A stretch of 64,000 bases of DNA from Spirometra erinaceieuropaei. Its lineage: Eukaryota > Platyhelminthes > Cestoda > Diphyllobothriidea > Diphyllobothriidae. The notes under the pieces were generated by a model. It saw only the letters and a program-made list of their open reading frames with translations. It was not told where the DNA came from and made no database searches. Made by a program: the position numbers and the translations under genes. Below, piece by piece: positions 57,601 through 64,000 of this stretch (position 1 is its first letter; each line of letters begins with the position of its first letter). Location of the stretch: NCBI GenBank assembly GCA_902702965.1, contig CACRXP010000177.1, positions 938,268 to 1,002,267 of the forward strand, in the 5' to 3' direction.

Positions 57601-59739
57601 GGTTGAAGAGTAATGGACAGTGAACTATGCCGCCACAGCGTCTTTAGGCTTTGTTGGACACAGATCTGACGACTCATTTACTCAAAAACAGAATCACAAG
57701 TCAAAAAACACAATATTGTGATAACAAATCAACCCCAAAATCTGGGAAGTTCTCGCAGGAAACCGGTCGGCCTGAGGAAGGGCAGTGCATACTGAAGCAG
57801 CAATCCATGAAATCAGCTAAATCAGTGTTGCGAAAGCCAAGAAAAAACTCGCAATTCACAGGCTCCCCTAGCCCGCAACGGACACATGTAACACCTCCCA
57901 GCGTGCGCGCTGTCAAAGAACATTCCATGCTTCGTCGGAGATTTGCGGACGCAAAGTCCTAACAGTTCGACAGCGCTAACTGTTGTCCCAGACCGCCGCC
58001 ACTACAGCCACGACGGTGCCCACCACCGACGTTCACCGGCGCCGTGATCCACCGTCATTGATCGCTGCTATCCGCATCATCCCTTCCACTGCCTCTGTGG
58101 AGACGACGACCAGCACAGTTCCCATTCCAGCTGCCCAGCAACACGCGCCATACGACCCGTCAACTGTAGCGGCACAGCAGGGAGAATATGTGCAGCATGT
58201 GTGCTACAATCGTCAGGTCAAATTCCATGCTTGAAGGAAGAAGACAGAAGAAACCAGAATGAGGGGTTTATTGTGCACAGAACCCGGAGTTGTCCTCTCA
58301 GGCGACAGTGGCCACTGACGAAGCCAGGGCTGGTGTTGACTGCGTCCAGTCAGGCCTGAGAGTCCCTGAGATAGTGGTGGCAGCCGCTTTTGTAGGCTTG
58401 TGGGCCAAGCTCAAGTGGTGGCCAGTCAGTGTGTGTTTCATTTGCCTAGGGGTGGTGTCCCAGTGGCTTAGGTTGCTGTTGCAAAGGGGGAGGTGCGTTC
58501 AAGTGGCCGCATGGGCAGCTGCGGCTGTGCGGACGCAGGTATGCCCGAGCTGTTAGTTGTGCGACTTCAGGTCACCTCGTCTAGGATGGCTCGCTGTAAG
58601 GGATGAATGACCTTGAGGCAGCGAGGTCTGGAACAATGACGCCAGGCCGGTCATGATGTCTGGCTGTTACACAACCACCAGTCTCACAATCACTATCCCC
58701 CTCTACAAAGGTGTGGACTGAGCTCCAGCCTGTCCCCACTGCAATCGCGCATTCGCCTCGCGCATCGGCCCGCCCGACCAGTTGTGAATCCATCGTACTG
58801 CGATTGACGCACTAGAGCCAGGAGGCAGCGCACATTCTTACTTTATCCGTCTTCACTTACCACACTGTTCACACACATTCACTCATCGCATGGGTGTATT
58901 GAGTCACATGAGTATCCAAAACTACGGAATTCATCGCAATATCGACACATCTAATACACCTTACACATCTAGCAACCCTCCCATCCCCAGCTAAATAAAC
59001 TGCTCGTCTGCCGACGCGTCCACCACCGGCAGCATCGCACCGACAACCAGGTTAACATCACCTAACTTATCCTGCCCTCACAGTCACCACGTATTCACAC
59101 CACGCATCGGCCTGATCGGTTACTTGTGAATCCATTACACAAAGATTAGTGAGCCAGTTCCTGAGGCAGCTACATGCACCAGACACCATCGCCTCAATTG
59201 CCTTCGTTGTCTTCAATGCCACGCAAATTAAAGTATCACACGGGACTATTCGGTCGCATGAACATTTATGAAAACATGCGGCAAGTCTCCGCAGACATAA
59301 CCAAATCACTTCACATTTCCCCACCAACTCCTTCATCACATACGAGCATCTTCAACATCCCACACCACAGTCACATATCGTTTAAATGTGAAGTACGCTC
59401 CTCGGTTCCCTTCTCCAAGTGGCTTCTCCGCTACATGTGGGTTCCGAAAGTTCTACACCCCCATGTGGGAATTCTCGGTTTGTGAATGGATAGACATGCC
59501 GTGTGCATGGCACACACAGACGGGCTGTCCCCTACTCTGTCAGTCTCCTCTCCCAATTTAAACATTACTCGGCTGACTAGCCCGGACACCGGACCGCTGC
59601 ACTAGATAGGGTAGATTAAATGAGCTTGGCTCTCGACGCAAAATTCCTCATTTCAAACAACCTGGCAGGTTTGCGTAAAATGTCTTGGCGTGGGAGGTTT
59701 CAGGCTAGAAGTTAAACTCAAACTACGTAGCCAGTTGCG
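57601..59739. other. No gene recognised; contains a diverged 105-bp direct repeat
   Basis: Overlapping frames on both strands (57651-57962, 57983-58234, 58290-58556, 59067-59339) without family motifs. The frames at 58793-58581 and 59339-59067 (minus) share MDSQ...ADA..E, reflecting a direct repeat of about 105 bp at 58730-58835 and 59075-59180 (GCATCGGCC, TTGTGAATCCAT, GAGGCAGC). On the minus strand GTGCACAATAAACCCC near 58275 may be an old poly(A) signal. Possibly a degenerate LTR region. Confidence 0.3.
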
Positions 59740-60144
59740 TGTTGAATGGTTGACCAGTGCACTCAGAGTCAGGCTCCAGCAACTCCTCTTTAATATAATC
59801 TCTATGGTACTGTTACGACCCGCCTGGTACTCGAAATTCCGTGGAGCGTATGCGCACTCGGCCCTGGTTCCCAATCAAGGCAGCAGACAAAGAACACACG
59901 GCTGGCCACGGAACGTGTATTAGCAAGCACGTATTAGCAAGTCACGTCTCGCTAAGGGTGACGCATATTTATCACACGCTAGCGTGGTTCGCCGGCACTC
60001 GGTCCAATTACCTTCGGGAAGAGGGGAGTAGCCAATGGGGAAGCGCCTGATTGAGATGACAGCGCGGTAGAGAGAGAGAGCAAACGCACGTGATCTCCAT
60101 TGATTGGTTTGCTCTTGTTTTTGGGAGTGTAGGCACTCCCAACA
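59740..60144 (-). repeat. 3' LTR of the Ty3/gypsy element
   Basis: On the minus strand the LTR starts TGTTGGGAGTGCC directly after the purine tract (60145-60155) and ends CATTCAACA at 59740, giving TGTTG...CAACA inverted termini and 405 bp. A TATA-like GATAAATAT lies at 59973-59965 and an ATTAAA signal near 59790. An alternative end is 59811 (GGGTCGTAACA, 334 bp) but that leaves the poly(A) signal outside. The 5' LTR lies beyond the window, so identity between LTRs cannot be measured. Confidence 0.65.
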
Positions 60145-60155
60145 CCTCCCCTCCA
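60145..60155 (-). promoter_or_regulatory. Polypurine tract (plus-strand primer site)
   Basis: Minus strand GGAGGGGAGG immediately precedes the LTR start TGTTGGG. A purine run abutting the 3' LTR is the standard site that primes plus-strand DNA synthesis in LTR retrotransposons, and it fixes the upstream boundary of the LTR. Confidence 0.75.
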
Positions 60156-60161
60156 AGTGGG

Positions 60162-63100
60162 TCAGTACCGCTTTTGGCGTGGATTGATCTGCATCGGCAG
60201 TGTTGATCGGCGCACGCGGTTGGTCCGGCGTCTTAGTTGTGGTTTGTTGTCTGGAGACCCGGGGGCAGTGACTGATACCGAAGGCGGTACATCCGAAGGA
60301 GGCGCAGCAGTGGGTTCAGGAACCGACCGATCTGCCGGAATGGCGAAGGTATCCAGTAGGATGTCAAGAGAGAGTGACGGCGCCGAATCGAGCCCAGTTT
60401 TGTTACTGCAATGTCGCCGTCGGATCTGGTTGTGGTGGCGAACCCAGATGTCATCACCAACGTCAACGTCAAACAACATACTGCCTCTGTGCGATACTAC
60501 GGTTGCTTCAATCCAGTCTGGGAACCCCGCTCGATAATCACGGGCGAAGACAGGCGTTCCGATGGAGAGCTTGCTGCGAGAGACTGGAGAAGTCTGCGCG
60601 GGCTGCGCACCGGTAGGGACGAGGGCATGAAAAGTTGTACGCAGTTTTCGGTCCATCAACGCTTCGGCAGGAGAAACGCCACCAGGGGACGCCGGGTTCG
60701 GTGTTGTCCTGTAGGAAAACAGGAATGCCTGGACTATCTCGTCCGTGGTCCCCTCCCCACGAGCTTTCAAGAGGGCTCTCTTGAACGTGTCGACAAAACG
60801 CTCCGCCTGACCGTTAGACTGAGGATGGTAGGGCGGGGAGCGAAGATGCTGGATGTTGTGCTGGCGGCAGAAATCCTCAAACGACGACGAAGTAAACTAA
60901 GAGCCATTATCTGAAACCAGGACTTCTGGTAAGCCATGTTGGCTAAAGATGCGTCGTAGGAAGGCGATAGTGGAAGATGCGGTTGCTGGATTCAGCGGAG
61001 CAATCTCGGGCCATTTCGAGTAGGCGTCAACCAAGATTAGGTAGGAGACTCCGTTAAGTGGGCCAGCGAAGTCGATGTGCACGCGTGACCAAGGCCTCTC
61101 TGGTGGCTCCCAGGGTACTGGCGGTTGACGAGGCGGCATCTTGGCAGCTTGCTGACATCGAGAACAGCGTCGAACCAGGTCGTCGATGTCGCCGTCGATA
61201 CCCGGCCAGTAGGCAAAACTGCGAGCAATAGACTTCATTCGGCTGGTACCAGGATGAGCCGCATGGAACTGGCGTAGTACAGTGGGTCGGAGGGAAGATG
61301 GGATCACCACACGGTCTGCAAACATGAGGCAGGAGTCAACCACAGATAGCGATGCTCGGCGGAGGAAGAGCTGGCGAAGATCGCCAGCGAGAGCAGTGGT
61401 TGGCCAGCAGGTCTGCACGTAGGTGATGGCCTGGCGGAGGACAGGATCCTGTTCAGTAGCACGTCGGATGTCCGCGGCAGTGACAGGAATACCTCGTATG
61501 GCGTCTGATAGCCGACGGCGCACATCGTCCTCAATCGAAATAGCTGCAATCACGGTATCTTCCTCCGGTTCCTGCTGATTTCTGATGAGGCGAGAAAGGG
61601 CGTCAGCCTGACCAAAGTCTGTAGTACGACAGTAGCGAATGTCGAAATCGTTGCCAAGAAGGATGGTTGCCCATCGCTGAAGTGGGCTGGCTGAGTAGAC
61701 GGGAATGCCCTTCTTCGAACCGAAGATTGACAGCAACGGTTTGTGATCCGTCAACAACGTGAAGTGGCGACCGTACAATAGTTTGTGAAATTTCTTGACA
61801 GCAAACACGAGGGCTAGAGCCTCTTTCTCTATTTGCCCATAGTTCTTCTCCGCAGGGGTTAGCGTGCGAGATGCATGCATGATCGCCTTTTCCGACCCAT
61901 CAGGAAAAGTATGTGAGATGACGGCACCAACTCCGTGGTTGGAAGCATCTGCAGCAACAACGATCGGCAGCGTCGGGTCGTAGTGCGTGAGTAGCAGATC
62001 TGAACTCAGCATCGACTTTAGCTGGGCGAAGGCCTTTTCACAGTCGGGGGACCAGCACCAGGGAGCATCCTTCTGCAACAGACGGTTGAGCGGGGCCCGT
62101 ACGTCATGCAGCGATGGTAGGAAGGCGCTATAGTAGCTGATCAGGCCAAGGAACGAACGAAGTTGCGATACATTCTTGGGGGCAGGCATCCGTTGGATGG
62201 CCCGAATGTTTTCAGGATCTGGATGGCGACCATTGGCGTCAAAAACGAATCCAAGGTACTTGATGGAGTCGAGGAAGAATTGGCACTTCTCGGCCCGTAG
62301 ACGAAAGCCATATTCCGGCACGCGTTCGAGTACTGCGCACACTCGGTCTTGCAGCTCGGCAGGGGAGCGACCCACGATGATGATGTCGTCCAGGTACCCA
62401 GCTGTGCCAGGGATGCCGGAGAGCATTGCGTTCATCGTTTGTTGAAATAGGGCCGGGGCGGTCTTGACACCAAAGGGCAGCCTGGTGTATTGGAACAGAC
62501 CGCGGTGGGTATTGATGGTCAACAATTCGCGCGACTCTGGGGCGACCTCGATCTGCAGATACGCATCAGCGAGATCCAACTTGGCAAAGCAAGTGCCACC
62601 ATTTAGCAGGGTGAAAAGATCAGCCGGAACCGGTAGTGGATAGCAGTTCGGCGTCAGCGCGGCATTGAGACCGGTGGAGAAGTCAGCACAAATGCGGACC
62701 GAGCCATTGGGCTTCTTAACCACAACGATTGGAGCGGCCCAGGCGGAGTAGGATACCGGAACCAGAACTCCCAGTTCCTCTAGACGTTTCAGTTCAGCCT
62801 CGACAAGTGGTAGGGCTGCATATGGGACTGGTCGCTTTGGACGGAAGACTGGTTGACTTCCAGCAGACAGATGTAGCACGGCTTGAGTGTATGTGCAACG
62901 ACCCAGGCCGTCTTGGAACACTGGAGCAAAGCGTTGGAGAATGTCCTTGGCTTGGTCTGCAAGCACAGCGGGAATCTGCACCTGGCTGCAAACAACGCGG
63001 AGCGGCATATCGGCCAACCCAAGTTGTTCAATCCAGTCGAGACCAAGTAGGTTTAGACCAGACTTGGTGATGTAGCAGATCGCAGTGATGCTGGTACCGC

Positions 63101-64000
63101 GGAACGACACACAGCATTGCAGCTGCCCAATTAGCTGTACGAGACCACCGCATGCGCTTGTGGCGGACTGAGAAGTCTGCTGCATCGTTGGGCTGCCAAG
63201 GGACTGCCAGAGTCTCTCAGAGATGATGGTGATATCTGAGGCAGTGTCCAGCTGTAGACGAACTGCATGGCCATTGAGCAAGACATCAACAAATTTTCTA
63301 CGACCAGACGCATTGAGCTGGAAAGCGGCCAAAAGACTGAGAGAATTACCCACGGACTGGGGTTTGGGCTTGCGTTGTGACCGGAAACGGTGCCTGGAAT
63401 TAGGAGTGGCGGGGGCTGGCTTGCCTCCAGAGGCTGGTACTGATTTGCAGAACCCATCACGGTGTCCCACCTGATTACACCTTTGGCAGCGATGCTGGCG
63501 GAAAGTGCAATCCCGGTGGAAATGCCACGCGCCACAGTGCCGACAAGGAGATGGCGGAGATCTCGACTTGGACACTTGCTTGGGCCGTGTAACAGGATGC
63601 GATTTGGTCGATGTGACCGTATGGACTGAGAAAGATGAGGCCGGGTTCTGAATCATTGCAGAGTCGTGCTTGAGATTGATCAGCGTTTGGCACTCTGCTG
63701 CCAGCTCTTGGAGTGTGGTAGAGTTGTTCTGCTGCACTTTGGACAGGAGACGTGTCCGGATATCAGCATCCTTGGGGGACTGGAGGCCGCAGATAAATAT
63801 AAGGCATTTAAACTGGTCTTCAGTGAGAGAACCGAGTTGGAAACGCCCACACTCACGATTAACAATGCCCGCGTACGTGATGAAATCATCGGAATCTCGT
63901 TTGCACAGTTGCAAGCACTGAAATCGAGTGTTGAAGAGGGATGATTGCTCACCAAAAATCTGCGACAACGTCTGAACCGTGTCCTTGAAAGCGACTTCCC
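60162..64000 (-). pseudogene. Gag-Pol polyprotein, partial, one in-frame stop in integrase
   Basis: The frame is open from the window edge to a TAG at 60897-60899 and continues in the same frame to a stop at 60162. Residues below count from 63968. Domains: gag with [12 protein letters not shown] (to ~135); two zinc knuckles (C142-x2-C145...C154; C161-x2-C164-x4-H169-x4-C174); aspartic protease with DTA at 241; RT ([10 protein letters not shown] at 464-473, YLDD at 525-528); RNase H ([20 protein letters not shown]); integrase with H-H-C-C finger (H901/H905, C935, C938) and core D966 and D1020. The TAG falls at SDNGS, where intact members have glutamine, and the third catalytic residue lies after it in HPQSNGQAERF. 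The C-terminal part carries SYRTTPNPASPGGVSPAEAL. A single CAG-to-TAG change best explains the stop. Otherwise intact and probably young. Confidence 0.85.

Larger units (their letters stand above)
59740..64000 (-). mobile_element. Ty3/gypsy LTR retrotransposon, Mag-like, 5' end off window
   Basis: Order on the minus strand: gag, zinc knuckles, protease, RT, RNase H, integrase, polypurine tract, LTR. Integrase after RNase H defines Ty3/gypsy. The single gag-pol frame and RPVPYA...[30 protein letters not shown] motifs resemble the Mag lineage. It is the best preserved LTR element in the window. The right edge cuts through gag, so the primer-binding site and 5' LTR are not visible. Confidence 0.85.

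Noticed and set aside
1..64000. CRISPR array, bacterial operons, rRNA
   Set aside because: No regularly spaced short repeats, no Shine-Dalgarno-led gene clusters and no rRNA motifs; the element content is eukaryotic.

Overview
This window looks like eukaryotic, repeat-dominated intergenic DNA, most likely from a flatworm and plausibly a diphyllobothriid-type tapeworm. The taxon is an inference. It rests on the mixture of Penelope-like retroelements with a GIY-YIG domain, a LINE whose C-terminus carries degenerate C2H2 fingers, CR1/Jockey-type LINE pieces, Merlin and Tc1-type DNA elements, Mag-like and CsRn1-like Ty3/gypsy copies and tRNA-derived SINEs. I see no intact host gene, rRNA or functional tRNA gene. 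Long open frames are rare, and almost all recognisable coding signal belongs to broken transposable elements. One block at 5613-5826 could be a host exon.

Layout. 1-8760: SINE-like repeats, a ~0.98 kb fold-back element (1068-2043), Merlin MITE and fold-back fragments, a cluster of Penelope-like 3' ends in direct and inverted orientation (5945-7345) beside the candidate exon, and another fold-back element (7778-8760). 9-20 kb: Merlin remnant, a second Penelope-like lineage (11990-12800), four more fold-back elements and a Penelope-like C-terminus (17705-18470). 20-29 kb: mostly featureless AT-rich sequence with two SINEs and a half fold-back element. 29-36 kb: a fold-back element nested in a related one (29107-30897), a LINE (31060-33500, minus) split by a Merlin MITE with a perfect 8-bp target duplication, and further fold-back copies. 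36-48 kb: a 175-bp tandem repeat, Penelope-like 3' ends, a CsRn1-like gypsy RT relic, a Merlin relic with transposase C-terminus and 8-bp target duplication, and a second full-length MITE. 48-58 kb: the best preserved fold-back element, LINE EN and RT fragments, the best preserved Penelope-like copy (52705-54430, minus; RT plus GIY-YIG in one frame broken by three stops) and more LINE. 59740-64000: a Ty3/gypsy element of Mag type on the minus strand, running off the right edge. Its gag-pol is a single frame interrupted only by a TAG inside the integrase core.

The elements interact as layers of insertion rather than as a pathway. Fold-back elements with CAGT termini and TA flanks, and Merlin MITEs with 8-bp duplications, would be mobilised in trans. 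The most unusual signals are the nearly fully palindromic fold-back family, the hammerhead-like core overlapping the Penelope-like ORF stop, the nested insertions, and the candidate exon beside the Penelope cluster.
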